64,000 nt of DNA, taken from Staphylococcus lutrae (lineage in GTDB: Bacteria > Bacillota > Bacilli > Staphylococcales > Staphylococcaceae). The stretch spans positions 1,302,001-1,366,000 of the forward strand of contig NZ_CP020773.1 of NCBI RefSeq assembly GCF_002101335.1, given 5' to 3'. The notes beneath the pieces are model-generated. The model saw only the letters and a program-made list of their open reading frames with translations. It was not told where the DNA came from and did no database searches. How positions within the stretch are numbered: position 1 is the first letter of the stretch; the number at the start of each line of letters is the position of its first letter. Both the position numbers and the translations under genes were made by a program. Positions 13,337 to 22,690 of the stretch are shown piece after piece.

Positions 13337-13811
13337 ATTAGATGAAATTAACGATAGACTGAGACGTATAAAAGTCAGTATGTAGAGGAATGATATGTAG
13401 ACAACAAGGCATTCTAAGTGGCAATGTGAAAGTTTCATGATTATAAATCTAGGCGAGATGTCTGAAGAAAAGCTAAAGTCTATAATAAACAGACTTAACT
13501 TTAGAAGGGATTACTGTTTAACACACTCGCTGTCTGACTTCTCAATGTGTGTCGCTTTTGAGAAGTCGAGTCAGCTTTGTGGGTGGGGGCATATTATGAA
13601 ATCTTTGTGGTGTACTATATTTCTATATGACTCCCGACAATCCAATTGTGTTTCCTTAACATGGCCTTTTTAATCAAACATAATTAATTTGAGACAAGAC
13701 CTAGCCAAGTGAGACAAAGAGGTCAATCATCAACTCAAGCTCAGAGAAGGATCACGAACATCAATATGCGTTTTCTCTTATTTTATTAAATTGATATTGC
13801 AGTCTCAATTC
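13337..13811. other. Non-coding stretch with one hairpin
   Basis: No convincing gene is present. A 9-bp perfect inverted repeat, GACTTCTCA at 13536–13544 and TGAGAAGTC at 13559–13567, is the only clear structure. A 78-codon open frame from 13437 has no ribosome site and no recognisable family. The stretch lies between convergent noc and mhqD and looks like decayed sequence. Confidence 0.5.
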
Positions 13812-14399
13812 CTATAATATCCCACGTGCGGCTTCGAGGGTTCCTTGTGTCAATTCATGGCCATTCACCCAGTACGTAGTTACATCTGCGCCACGTGATT
13901 CAAAAATAGATTTGACATATTCACTCGCTTCTACTGGAACGAGAGGATCATTTTTACCCATGGACAGGTAGACTGCCTTCTCACTTAAATCAAGGTCAGG
14001 TGAGACATCTAATGGGTAAAGTGGGGCAAATAATAATCCTTTTTTATAAGGCATGTCTTTATTCAACATTAAGCTAATGGCCATATTTGAACCATTTGAA
14101 AATCCAACTAAAATGACATTTTCCAAATCGAAGTGGTATTTTTTAGCGGCACTCTCGAGAAATTCATGAAGTTCTGTTGTACGGAACTTCAAATCTTCTA
14201 TATCATATTGTCCTTCACCATGACGTTTGAAGAAACGATTCATCCCATTTTCTGAAATATTACCACGTACACCTAACGCGTTATAGGAAGGGTCTAATAA
14301 TTCAGCAACAGGAATTAAATCATGTTCATTGCCACCTGTCCCATGTAATAAGACAAATGTCGGTTTTGATGCTTCACCTTGTTTAAAAATATGTTCCAT
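13812..14399 (-). CDS. mhqD: MhqD-like carboxylesterase/phospholipase (alpha/beta hydrolase)
   Basis: A 195-aa alpha/beta hydrolase. It shows the oxyanion-side LLHGTGGNEHDL, the nucleophile elbow VGFSNGSN and a late catalytic NGHEL. It lies last in an operon-like set with a flavin reductase and a ring-cleaving dioxygenase, under a MarR-type regulator. This matches the mhqRED locus that responds to quinones in S. aureus. The substrate is unknown. Confidence 0.85.
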   Translation of the reverse strand: MEHIFKQGEASKPTFVLLHGTGGNEHDLIPVAELLDPSYNALGVRGNISENGMNRFFKRHGEGQYDIEDLKFRTTELHEFLESAAKKYHFDLENVILVGFSNGSNMAISLMLNKDMPYKKGLLFAPLYPLDVSPDLDLSEKAVYLSMGKNDPLVPVEASEYVKSIFESRGADVTTYWVNGHELTQGTLEAARGIL

Positions 14400-14421
14400 T
14401 ATTGTTCACCTCTTTATTACT

Positions 14422-15039
14422 TTATCGGGGTCTTTGAATTGTAAAAAATTCTCCTAATGTTGCATAATCATCTCCTGCCAGTCGACTGACTGCTTTGATT
14501 TTGCCTACTTCAATATACCCTTGTGCGTCATCATATAAAGCATCATCAATCAATACTTTTTGAATTTTTAAAAGTACCAAATCATTAACTATTTCACCGT
14601 CATCATTTTTAATCGTCACATGTTGATGCAGGGTTACTTCAAAACGAATAGGACTTTCGCATAAACTAGGGACAGAAACAGTGTCTGAAGCTGTCGTTGT
14701 AAATTGAGTATGTGACAATTCACTTTCATCTGGTGGTAACGGTGCAGCAGTTTGATTGGCATCATTGACATTGTCTTTTGTTACGACATGAACGACTGCT
14801 TCTTTTGTAGTTAAAAGGTTGCGTGCAGTGTCTTTCAACTTCCCATCTTTACGTCCGATAGAAATCGAAAGTAGGGCAGGTTCAGCTGAGATGATATTGA
14901 AAAAACTGAAGGGGGCAACATTGACAACCCCCGCCTCAGACTGACTACTGACGAGCGCGATAGGTCGAGGTACGACAGATCCGATTAAAAGTTTGTACAT
15001 TTGTTGTTGAGAGATGTCTGATGCGTAAAAAGCGTACAT
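14422..15039 (-). CDS. Flavin reductase-like FMN-binding protein
   Basis: A 205-aa protein of the flavin-reductase-like (FMN-binding split barrel) family. The N-terminal YKLLIGSVVPRPIALVSSQS and VNVAPFSFFNIISAEPALLS are typical. It lies between the dioxygenase (16 bp upstream) and the esterase (22 bp downstream) in one direction. That suggests co-transcription and a role in quinone or aromatic electrophile detoxification. As I recall, the S. aureus mhqRED locus lacks this extra gene. Confidence 0.8.
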   Translation of the reverse strand: MYAFYASDISQQQMYKLLIGSVVPRPIALVSSQSEAGVVNVAPFSFFNIISAEPALLSISIGRKDGKLKDTARNLLTTKEAVVHVVTKDNVNDANQTAAPLPPDESELSHTQFTTTASDTVSVPSLCESPIRFEVTLHQHVTIKNDDGEIVNDLVLLKIQKVLIDDALYDDAQGYIEVGKIKAVSRLAGDDYATLGEFFTIQRPR

Positions 15040-15055
15040 GATTAACCTCCAACCT

Positions 15056-16018
15056 TTATTTTGAATGACGTGTTGTATTGAATGGACGCACTTCAGATTC
15101 GATATATTCTCTTTGATCTTCTAAAAATGGTGGTAGTGATAAAGATTCGCCTAAAGTTTCATATGGTTCATCTTCCATGAAACCAGGACCGTCAGTTGAA
15201 AGCTCGATAAGAATATGACCGATACGTGTGTAAAGTGCTTTGAAGTAAAAACGGTCGATTAAACCGGAACTTCTAACACCCAATTCATTATATCTTTCAA
15301 GCCATTGTTCGATAGCTTCATCGTTTTCAAGACGGAAAGACACGTGGTGGATTTGACCGTACCCTGGACGGCTTTCATTTGTTTCATCTTTACGTAAGAT
15401 GACTTGTCCTCCGTTCCCTCCTTTACCAACTTCTAGGAGTGTTACGTTATCTTCTTCTTTAATCGGTTTCATGTCATAAAGATCGATTAAAGTTTTTTTG
15501 AAATCATCATAATAGCTTACCGTAATTTCAATTGGACCTAGACCATAAATTGCTTTGTCTTCAGGGACAGGGCCGTTTTTCCAAGGAATACCTGGTTCAA
15601 CTCCTGTATTATTTTCGTCAGAGAAGAGTTGGTATTTTTGACCATCCTCTTCTTCAAAACGAAGCACTTTTGTACCAAACACAGTATCAATTTCATCATG
15701 TTTGACACCGAATTCATCAAAACGTGCTTTATAATATTCAAGAGCTGCATCATTAGGTACACGTAAACCTGCACGACTAATTGAGTTTGTTCCTGATGCG
15801 CCTTTTGGATTATTTGGGAAATCGAAGAATGTCATATCAGTGCCAGCATTCCCTTCGTCATCTGCAAAAAATGTGTGGTATGTGTAAATATCGTCTTGAT
15901 TGACTGTTTTTTTCACAAGTCGCATACCGAGCACTTCAGTGAAGAAATGGTAGTTCCGTTCTGCATTATCTGTCATTGCTGTTACGTGGTGAATCCCTTT
16001 TAATGGATGTTGTATCAT
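15056..16018 (-). CDS. mhqE: Ring-cleaving dioxygenase (MhqE/MhqO-like, glyoxalase fold)
   Basis: A 320-aa protein with two vicinal-oxygen-chelate modules. The first begins KGIHHVTAMTDNAERNYHFF, and the second has GQIHHVSFRLENDEAIEQWL. Metal-ligand candidates are the histidines in these HHV motifs and the glutamate in HILIELSTDGPGF. It probably opens hydroquinone or catechol rings. An MhqR-type operator lies just upstream. Confidence 0.87.
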   Translation of the reverse strand: MIQHPLKGIHHVTAMTDNAERNYHFFTEVLGMRLVKKTVNQDDIYTYHTFFADDEGNAGTDMTFFDFPNNPKGASGTNSISRAGLRVPNDAALEYYKARFDEFGVKHDEIDTVFGTKVLRFEEEDGQKYQLFSDENNTGVEPGIPWKNGPVPEDKAIYGLGPIEITVSYYDDFKKTLIDLYDMKPIKEEDNVTLLEVGKGGNGGQVILRKDETNESRPGYGQIHHVSFRLENDEAIEQWLERYNELGVRSSGLIDRFYFKALYTRIGHILIELSTDGPGFMEDEPYETLGESLSLPPFLEDQREYIESEVRPFNTTRHSK

Positions 16019-16041
16019 TTTAAAAACCCCTTTATTAATTA

Positions 16042-16061
16042 ATTATCTCTAATTCGAACTA
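16042..16061 (+). promoter_or_regulatory. Candidate MhqR operator upstream of mhqE
   Basis: ATTATCTCTAATTCGAACTA shares ATTATCTC-n-AATTCGAA with the site upstream of mhqR at 16546–16563 (reverse strand). The same sequence before both transcription units of one MarR regulator indicates its operator. Confidence 0.6.
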
Positions 16062-16095
16062 AATAGAGTGTGAAAGAAAAGTACATGCGTTCAAG

Positions 16096-16527
16096 TTAGT
16101 CTTGAGGTGCTGTACTTAATTTTTTTAGTGTCGTTTGCAATGCATATAATTCGTCGTTTGTAAGTTCTGAAAATGCTTGTTCAATGGCTTTTGTGTGTTC
16201 TGGGAAGATATTTTCCATGAGTTGTTGGCCTTGATCAGTTAACGAAATATAGCTGACACGCCGATCCTTTTTGCATTGGCGACGTTTCAAATATCCTTTT
16301 TCTTCTAATGAGTTAATCACGTAGGTCGTACTGCTACTGGCAATTAAGATGCGCTCTTGAATACGTTGAATAGTGTGCTCGCCTTTATTGTATAAAAGTT
16401 CTAATACTGCAAATGCAGTGACGCTCAGCCCATATGATTTTACGTCTTTACGTATCAATTTGTCTAACATATCATTGGTGCGTTTGATTCCGATTAAAGT
16501 TTTGAGTGCTATCTCACTTCTCTGCAT
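16096..16527 (-). CDS. mhqR: MarR-family regulator MhqR
   Basis: A winged-helix repressor of about 143 aa, starting MQRSEIALKTLIGIKRTND. The DNA-binding part includes HTIQRIQERILIASSSTTYV and the wing KKDRRVSYISLT. The frame extends upstream to 16581, but the ATG at 16527 has GAGGTG eight bases before it and gives a normal MarR N-terminus. Two matching palindromic sites flank the gene, indicating autorepression and control of the downstream detoxification genes. Confidence 0.88.
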   Translation of the reverse strand: MQRSEIALKTLIGIKRTNDMLDKLIRKDVKSYGLSVTAFAVLELLYNKGEHTIQRIQERILIASSSTTYVINSLEEKGYLKRRQCKKDRRVSYISLTDQGQQLMENIFPEHTKAIEQAFSELTNDELYALQTTLKKLSTAPQD

Positions 16528-16545
16528 ATGCCAACACCTCTTTTG

Positions 16546-16563
16546 TTTCGAATTCGAGATAAT
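16546..16563 (-). promoter_or_regulatory. Candidate MhqR operator upstream of mhqR
   Basis: On the minus strand it reads ATTATCTCGAATTCGAAA, with the palindromic core TCGAATTCGA. It matches the site before mhqE at 15 of 16 core positions and lies about 20–35 bp upstream of the mhqR start. Confidence 0.65.
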
Positions 16564-16691
16564 TATAACGTGAATACACAATAAAGTAAAGTACTTAGTT
16601 TAATTTTTATACTTAAATGATTGAAAAACTCTAAAAATGGGTATAAAATCATGGCAAATAATGTAAAGTGATTATTTGAGGAGGAACGATT

Positions 16692-16967
16692 ATGGCAACA
16701 ATTAAAAAAGGACATAATAAATATTATGTGGGTGAGTCTGAAAAACATCCAGAAGCGTTAATGACATACGTACCGGGAGAAACACAAATTATCATTGATC
16801 ATACGATAGTCGGTGAATCGTTAAGAGGGCAAGGTGTTGGTAAACAATTGGTTGAGGCAGCGGTAAAAGATGCGCGTGAGCATCACTTTAAGATTCATGC
16901 AACATGCCCATTTGCAAAAGGGGTTTTAGAGCGTACACCAGAATATCATGATGTTTATGGGGGATAA
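16692..16967 (+). CDS. Small GNAT-type N-acetyltransferase (YjdJ-like)
   Basis: A 91-aa protein of the compact GNAT subfamily. The acetyl-CoA-binding loop is RGQGVGKQLVEAAV near residue 42, and the late motif ATCPFAKGVLERTPEYHDV is typical. GGAGG lies seven bases upstream of the ATG. The acceptor substrate of this subfamily is unknown. It stands alone, divergent from mhqR, and is followed by a bidirectional terminator. Confidence 0.85.
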   Translation: MATIKKGHNKYYVGESEKHPEALMTYVPGETQIIIDHTIVGESLRGQGVGKQLVEAAVKDAREHHFKIHATCPFAKGVLERTPEYHDVYGG

Positions 16968-17071
16968 TGTGTAGTCTATGTTGTAAACATCTAGACCATA
17001 AAGTTTATAAAAAAGAACATATCAAAAAATTTCTATCGAAACGTCATCAAGTGTTGGGGGTAACCCTATAT

Positions 17072-17098
17072 AAAAAGCCGAGCAGAGCTCGGCTTTTT
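17072..17098. terminator. Bidirectional intrinsic terminator
   Basis: AAAAAGCCGAGC and GCTCGGCTTTTT form a near-perfect palindrome with A and T tails. It lies between the GNAT gene (plus) and the DUF5996-like gene (minus) and serves both. Confidence 0.9.
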
Positions 17099-17138
17099 AT
17101 ATATTGCAGAAGTTAGAGCGCATATACATCTTTTAATG

Positions 17139-18056
17139 CTAATGAGGGTAAGGTTTTTGTTGGATTTGATTCGTATTCATTTTTAATGGGACATGGTAAT
17201 GCTCACAGTTTTCCCAAGATAAATGTGATTTGAAAATTTCAAAGCCTTGATTGAAAAAGGCTGAGAGGGCGTTCAAAGTTTCTGAATTCATCGATTTCAT
17301 TTCGTAAATGAGTTCTGTCAATTGTGAATCAAAATAAGCGCCCTCTATTAACGGTTGCTCAAAAGTAAAGCTTTGATCAACAAAAGGATAAGGTAAAATG
17401 AAAAATGTAGGACCTTCAAAGCGATCATCGCCAAACCAGAAGCCGAACTCAATGAAATGTTCATCGAAAGCGGCGTATTCAATGATTTGTGTGGGTTCAA
17501 ACATTTCATGAAATGCATTGTAATGAATTAAACAAGAAATATCAAAAGTCCCCCAAAAAAGACCTGGATTCATCTTACGGGCACGGTAAGGTGCAATAAA
17601 ATATTGAAGTGCACGTGTTGCAAAGGCCATTAGCTGTAAAACGCTACGGCTTGTCTCTTCATTATAATGGCAGTGATGAGTGTCTTTAGAAAATAAAGTC
17701 GTGTCCGTCACTTCTTGAGGGCGTTCATTGATTGTTACTTCAATACCGTTTCGGAAGAGCGCCTGTTGGATTTGTTGATAATAGCTTTGAATGGTAATAC
17801 CATCTTTTAAAGGGATTTTTTCTGAAGCGGTTTGTGTCTCAACTAAAATGAAGTGGTCGACTAAGTTGATACTGATGCTGTATGTGGACGATTGATAAAA
17901 TAAAAGGCCTGTAGAAAATCCAGTTGTTGTTATATCAAGAACAACGTGTCTCCATTGTGGTTCCTGAAAAGCACTTGCCAGCTTATGCTTACCTAAAATT
18001 TGAGATAGGCGATGAAGTGTTTCTTTTTCGTTTTTCCAATCTGCAAGTTTTAACAT
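17139..18056 (-). CDS. DUF5996-like protein of unknown function
   Basis: A 305-aa protein beginning MLKLADWKNEKETLHRLSQI. It resembles DUF5996 in its early LH-x-x-SQI-x-GK region, a central Tyr/Phe-rich core and the FGFWFGDDRFEGPTFFILP segment. It has no signal peptide or membrane segment. The frame opens five codons earlier at a TTG, but GGAGG lies at the right distance only for the ATG at 18056. Function is unknown and the family call is from memory. Confidence 0.7.
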   Translation of the reverse strand: MLKLADWKNEKETLHRLSQILGKHKLASAFQEPQWRHVVLDITTTGFSTGLLFYQSSTYSISINLVDHFILVETQTASEKIPLKDGITIQSYYQQIQQALFRNGIEVTINERPQEVTDTTLFSKDTHHCHYNEETSRSVLQLMAFATRALQYFIAPYRARKMNPGLFWGTFDISCLIHYNAFHEMFEPTQIIEYAAFDEHFIEFGFWFGDDRFEGPTFFILPYPFVDQSFTFEQPLIEGAYFDSQLTELIYEMKSMNSETLNALSAFFNQGFEIFKSHLSWENCEHYHVPLKMNTNQIQQKPYPH

Positions 18057-18639
18057 TTTAAAAACCTCCAATTATCATAGTTGTTATATTGTGTAAATTA
18101 TATCATAAATATCTAAAAATAAATGATGCCGCTTTCTGTTTGTTACAAATGAGTAAGAGATAGTAATAATATTATGATTATAAAGTAATTACATCAAGAA
18201 AATAATAATAAGTTTTAGTAGAATTTTTTTACCGGATTAATCATTCAATCTTATGATGACAACAATCGGACGAACGAAAAAAGATTGCATCACTTTATTT
18301 TAAAAGTAAAAAAGTTTTAAGTTAAAGAGAAAATAGTGTATTTTTTGTTTGTGAAGGCGTATCATAGAATGAGCGAGTCATAAGTTTTAAAATAAAAATT
18401 ATGGTAAATTAAGAGTAAGGAAAACATAAATTGATGCACAGTATAATACTTGTCGATAGATGTTTATATTATTTTGACATAGTATTTTTGTCATGAAGGC
18501 TAGATATCTTTCGATGTTCCGTCTGTAAAGAACGGTGCTACAAGATACGCACATAGAATAGTTTTTTCTGTTTGGCACGATGATAGATGTATAACATGTC
18601 TCAATTTATGTGTGACTTAAGCTTATTCAAGGAGATGAA
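18057..18639. other. Non-coding gap where ureABC would be expected
   Basis: About 580 bp of AT-rich DNA with no credible gene on either strand. In the usual ureABCEFGD operon, ureC would end a few bases before ureE. No trace of the UreC C-terminus or other urease structural sequence is visible in any frame here. Part of the stretch must hold the promoter now serving ureEFGD, but no strong promoter stands out. Confidence 0.7.
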
Positions 18640-18645
18640 ATGCAT

Positions 18646-19101
18646 ATGATAGTAGAAGAAATTCAGGGCAACATTGCTCATTTATCTCAAGATGAAAAAA
18701 ATGTTCATATTGAAAAAGTGTATTTAGAGAACTCTGACTTAGTGAAGCGGATTCAGCGTGTGACATCTGATCACGGTACAGAGATTGGTATTCGTTTAAG
18801 CCAACCTATCGACTTGCAGTATGGTGATATTTTGTATAGAGATGAAAAAAACATGATTATTGTTGATGTGAATTCTGAAGATGTTATTGTGATTCGCCCA
18901 CGTACGATTAAAGAAATGGGAGATATTGCTCATCAATTGGGAAACCGTCATTTACCTGCACAGTTCACGGATGATAATGAAATGCTAGTTCAGTACGATT
19001 ACCTCGTAGAAGATTTGCTAAAAGATAAAGGAATCCCATATCAACGTGAAGATCGTAAAGTCAATCAAGCGTTTAAACATATAGGACATTCTCATGATTA
19101 A
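18646..19101 (+). CDS. ureE: Urease accessory protein UreE
   Basis: Nickel-binding chaperone that delivers Ni to apo-urease. About 151 aa, starting [16 protein letters not shown] and ending in a His-containing tail HIGHSHD. Landmarks [20 protein letters not shown] are intact. An ATG two codons upstream (18640) is closer to AAGGAG, but homologues start at 18646. It overlaps ureF by 8 bp. The structural genes ureABC are not upstream. Confidence 0.93.
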   Translation: MIVEEIQGNIAHLSQDEKNVHIEKVYLENSDLVKRIQRVTSDHGTEIGIRLSQPIDLQYGDILYRDEKNMIIVDVNSEDVIVIRPRTIKEMGDIAHQLGNRHLPAQFTDDNEMLVQYDYLVEDLLKDKGIPYQREDRKVNQAFKHIGHSHD

Positions 19102-19783
19102 TCAAGCATATTTGAAGCTCTTTCAATTTTGTGACTCACAGTTTCCGACCGGCGCGTTTAGCCATTCTTTTGGGTTGGAAACGTATATTCAACGGGGTGA
19201 CATTCATGATGGCGCTTCATTTCAAACATGGTTGAAAGTTTTCTTAACAGAGCAATTGACCTATACAGATGGTTTGGCGATGCGTCTTGTCTATGATGCG
19301 ATTGAATCAGGTGAGAAATCGTCTATTGAAAACTTAGATCAATTGCTTTTTGTACAAAACATACCGCGAGAAACGAGAAATGGAACAAAACAAATGGGCA
19401 AGCGGATGATTCAGCTTGCACGGACACTTTATAAGGATGAATGGCTTGAATGGTATGGTGATAAAGCTGCAGCCTATGAGTTGCATACGCATCCTGCAGT
19501 CGTATTTACTTTGCTAGGTCATCATTTAGGGATTGACATTGAAAAAATTATAGATTATTTCTACTATCAAAATGTTTCCAGTTTGACACAAAATGCTGTT
19601 CGAGCAATTCCACTAGGTCAAACAGAAGGACAGAAAATTGTCGCAGAAATGATTCCTTTTATTACGCAGACACGTGAGAATGTGATGCAGTTGGATGAAG
19701 CGGATTTTGGTTTGACAGCGCCAGGGCTTGAAATGAATCAATTGGAGCATGAAGATGTTGATGTACGTATTTTTATTTCATAG
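19094..19783 (+). CDS. ureF: Urease accessory protein UreF
   Basis: A 229-aa component of the UreFGD activation complex. It has the opening [20 protein letters not shown] and the C-terminal [14 protein letters not shown] typical of UreF. It overlaps ureE and lies 12 bp before ureG. Full length and apparently intact. Confidence 0.94.
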   Translation: MINQAYLKLFQFCDSQFPTGAFSHSFGLETYIQRGDIHDGASFQTWLKVFLTEQLTYTDGLAMRLVYDAIESGEKSSIENLDQLLFVQNIPRETRNGTKQMGKRMIQLARTLYKDEWLEWYGDKAAAYELHTHPAVVFTLLGHHLGIDIEKIIDYFYYQNVSSLTQNAVRAIPLGQTEGQKIVAEMIPFITQTRENVMQLDEADFGLTAPGLEMNQLEHEDVDVRIFIS

Positions 19784-19795
19784 GAGGGAACAGAG

Positions 19796-20407
19796 ATGAA
19801 ACCAATTAAAATTGGTATCGGTGGACCTGTTGGCGCAGGGAAAACACAACTCATTGAAAAATTAGTGAAACGTTTATCAGAAGAAAAAAGTATCGGTGTA
19901 ATCACAAATGATATTTACACAAAAGAAGACCAAAAAATATTAGTGAATTCAGGTGTGTTACCTGAAGATCGTATTATTGGTGTGGAAACAGGTGGATGTC
20001 CACATACGGCAATTCGTGAAGATGCCTCCATGAATTTTGCTGCAATTGATGAATTAATGGAACGTCACTCAGATATTGAATTGATTTTTATTGAATCTGG
20101 TGGAGATAATTTAGCTGCGACATTTAGTCCGGAACTGGTTGATTTTTCAATCTATATTATCGATGTTGCACAAGGAGAAAAAATCCCACGTAAAGGCGGA
20201 CAAGGGATGATTAAATCGGATTATTTTGTGATTAATAAAACGGATTTAGCCCCTTATGTGGGTGCTTCTTTAGAACGCATGGCTGAAGATACTGACAAAT
20301 TCCGAAAAAATCGTCCATTCGCGTTTACCAATTTAAAGACGGATGAGGGATTAGACCAAGTTTTAGATTGGATAAAAAAGGATGTCTTTTTTGAAGGATT
20401 AGAATAA
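19796..20407 (+). CDS. ureG: Urease accessory GTPase UreG
   Basis: A 203-aa SIMIBI-class GTPase that powers nickel insertion. P-loop [16 protein letters not shown] lies at residues about 8–23. The nickel/zinc-site motif [15 protein letters not shown] is near residue 64, and the guanine-specificity motif NKTD near residue 145. GGAGGG precedes the ATG. Its stop overlaps the ureD start. Confidence 0.95.
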   Translation: MKPIKIGIGGPVGAGKTQLIEKLVKRLSEEKSIGVITNDIYTKEDQKILVNSGVLPEDRIIGVETGGCPHTAIREDASMNFAAIDELMERHSDIELIFIESGGDNLAATFSPELVDFSIYIIDVAQGEKIPRKGGQGMIKSDYFVINKTDLAPYVGASLERMAEDTDKFRKNRPFAFTNLKTDEGLDQVLDWIKKDVFFEGLE

Positions 20408-21240
20408 TGGCAATTTCTAAGTGGACAGGTGAATTAGATTTAATATTCAAACATGACGGTAGTCGCACGGTAAATGGCAAAACGTACTTTCAAGGCGGAC
20501 TCAAGGTCATTCGACCGACTTACTTGAATGGAAGTCCTCACCCGACGATGTTTCTGATTAATCTTGGTGGTGGATTTGTTGATGGTGACCGCTACCGTAT
20601 GAACATTCACTTTGAGTCAGGGGCTCATGCGGTATTAACGACTCAAGGTGCAACGATTGTATTTAAAACTTTGGAAGATAAAGTAGAGCAGTATCAAAGT
20701 TTTCAACTTGATGAGGGTGCTTTTATGGAATTTGTGAGCGACCCCATTATTGGTTATTCAGACGCAAAGTATTACCAGGCTAATCGATTTGATTTAAGTC
20801 CGACAGCTTCTATGTTTTATACGGATATTTTAACGCCTGGATACGATGAAGATGGACGTCAGTTTAAATATCATTATTTACATCTCAAAAATGAAATTTA
20901 CGTTGATCATCGATTGGTCGTGTTTGATAATTTAAAGCTGGATACGCAAAAAAATCAAGTGACGCAAATGGGCTATATGGAAGGATTTACGCATATGGGT
21001 TCATGTTATTATATTAGTCCAGGTGTTAATCAGAAAGTAGTTGAGGCTGTACAAAGTGTAGTGATGCCTTATATCAGCGAACGTTGCCGTGTCGGTGTAA
21101 CGTTACTGCCTACCCATGGCTTAACATTTCGTATTTTGGCTTATTCCACGGATGATATTCAACGTGTGATTCATGCGGTACATCAATTTGTGATGGAGAC
21201 GTATCATGAAGAAGAAGCACAATTTTTAAGAAAATATTAG
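20407..21240 (+). CDS. ureD: Urease accessory protein UreD
   Basis: A 277-aa scaffold of the urease activation complex, last in the ureEFGD set. Characteristic LINLGGGFVDGDRY and TTQGATIVFKT segments are present. It overlaps ureG by one base. A hairpin follows the stop. The length is normal. Confidence 0.93.
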   Translation: MAISKWTGELDLIFKHDGSRTVNGKTYFQGGLKVIRPTYLNGSPHPTMFLINLGGGFVDGDRYRMNIHFESGAHAVLTTQGATIVFKTLEDKVEQYQSFQLDEGAFMEFVSDPIIGYSDAKYYQANRFDLSPTASMFYTDILTPGYDEDGRQFKYHYLHLKNEIYVDHRLVVFDNLKLDTQKNQVTQMGYMEGFTHMGSCYYISPGVNQKVVEAVQSVVMPYISERCRVGVTLLPTHGLTFRILAYSTDDIQRVIHAVHQFVMETYHEEEAQFLRKY

Positions 21241-21248
21241 GTTCTCTA

Positions 21249-21293
21249 TTAATTGGACTGATGAAGAAACGCTCACAATTTCTCATCAGTCCA
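21249..21293 (+). terminator. Hairpin after ureD
   Basis: ATTGGACTGATGA and TCATCAGTCCAAT form a long stem separated by about 19 bases, followed by a short T-rich stretch. Probable terminator of ureEFGD. Confidence 0.65.
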
Positions 21294-21463
21294 ATTTTGG
21301 ATTTGAATATAAAAGTGCATAGAAAAATGATATGTTTCGTTACAAACTGTTTCGGTATGTCATACATGTTCTTTCAGTTATGAGATAGGGTGGATATTAG
21401 CAAGGCATCCATTTGTTTTTGAATGGTTAGCATAACGATGATTGCTTTCTTGATGATTTCATC

Positions 21464-22690
21464 CTATTCAATTGTATTCAAATGAGACATCTTTCGGATT
21501 GAGGTTTGTGACAACCAAAATAAGGCCACCCCTATGAATAAACTTGCAAACAAGATGATGACAAAATGACTGTTTAATATATTTCCGATTGTTCCACCTA
21601 AAAGGGCGCCTATAGGTGCTAATGAAGTCGATACACCAATCATTGAGCCCATGGCCATACCTAGCTGATCTGCGTTGACTTTCAACTGTACAATTGTTTG
21701 CGAAAATATATTGAAAATCCCAACAACCATCCATCCAATCAAAAATAATATGAATGTTAATAGCTGGTTATAGATGTTGTGCGCCTCTATCAGTGCACTT
21801 ATCATCCAACACAAACCTATTAGCGCGATACCGATAATATAAAATTTACCTAAATGCCATTTACGAATGAACTGCAAACGTGCAATGAATGCACCAGCGA
21901 GAATGCCTATACCAGATGTAGACATCAGTAGGCTATAATGTAACGGATTCACCGCATAAAATGGTAAGTTCGCAAAAATACCACTGACTGAAAAGTTGAT
22001 GACAATGACCCCTACTAACAAGGGGAATAATAAGTGGTCTTTCCACAGTGCCAGCCCTTTATAAAGCGAAGTGAAATGTGATTTCAAAAATGACTGCTGG
22101 TTAAACGATTTGTTTTGATTCATACGCATGAGCTGTTGACTCAAAAAGATAAACATAATTCCATTAATGAGAAATGTGGCGCTGTCGACGATATAAATCG
22201 CGAATATACCAAATGCAGTGATGATAACCCCAGCTAAAGCATTAAATAATGCATCACTTCCTTGATAAGGCATAGTAAAATACGCATTACCGTCGACTAA
22301 TTCCTCTTTATTTAAAATTTTAGGTAACAAGCTCAATTGAATCGGATAAACCATTTGATTTAATAAACTCACAGCAAACATCGTAGCAAACAGCCAACCT
22401 AAATTAAGATAGCCGTAAGCATTCAAAATCGGAATGCTAATCAATAAGAGGGCTTGTACCAATTGTGACACGATTAGATACTTTTTAGGATTCAGGTGAT
22501 CCATCAGAGGACTTAGCAATACTTGAATCAATGCTGTAGAAGAGGTCAAAAACAAAGCGAAACCCGTATAAAATGGAGAATGACTTAGGCTGTAGACTAA
22601 GAGCATTGTCCCGATGCCATAAACACTATCCCCAAAATTTGAAATTAAGCGCCCTAGAAATAAAAGTGTAAAGTCTCTGTTATGTAGCAC
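21464..22690 (-). CDS. MFS transporter (macrolide-efflux-like)
   Basis: A 408-aa polytopic membrane protein with about 12 hydrophobic segments. The N-terminus MLHNRDFTLLFLGRLISNFG is typical of the Mef/ErmB-like branch of the major facilitator superfamily. Residues around GSMIGVSTSLAPIGALLGG are glycine-rich, as in transporter helices. The substrate cannot be read from sequence. It is a single gene between ureD (convergent) and metE (upstream, same strand). Confidence 0.8.
   Translation of the reverse strand: MLHNRDFTLLFLGRLISNFGDSVYGIGTMLLVYSLSHSPFYTGFALFLTSSTALIQVLLSPLMDHLNPKKYLIVSQLVQALLLISIPILNAYGYLNLGWLFATMFAVSLLNQMVYPIQLSLLPKILNKEELVDGNAYFTMPYQGSDALFNALAGVIITAFGIFAIYIVDSATFLINGIMFIFLSQQLMRMNQNKSFNQQSFLKSHFTSLYKGLALWKDHLLFPLLVGVIVINFSVSGIFANLPFYAVNPLHYSLLMSTSGIGILAGAFIARLQFIRKWHLGKFYIIGIALIGLCWMISALIEAHNIYNQLLTFILFLIGWMVVGIFNIFSQTIVQLKVNADQLGMAMGSMIGVSTSLAPIGALLGGTIGNILNSHFVIILFASLFIGVALFWLSQTSIRKMSHLNTIE

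Noticed and set aside
13437..13673. 78-codon frame with several cysteines.
   Set aside because: No ribosome site, no family resemblance, odd composition in a decayed intergenic region.
18100..18640. Remnant of ureC before ureE.
   Set aside because: Looked for the conserved UreC C-terminal end and metal-site motifs in all frames; none were seen.
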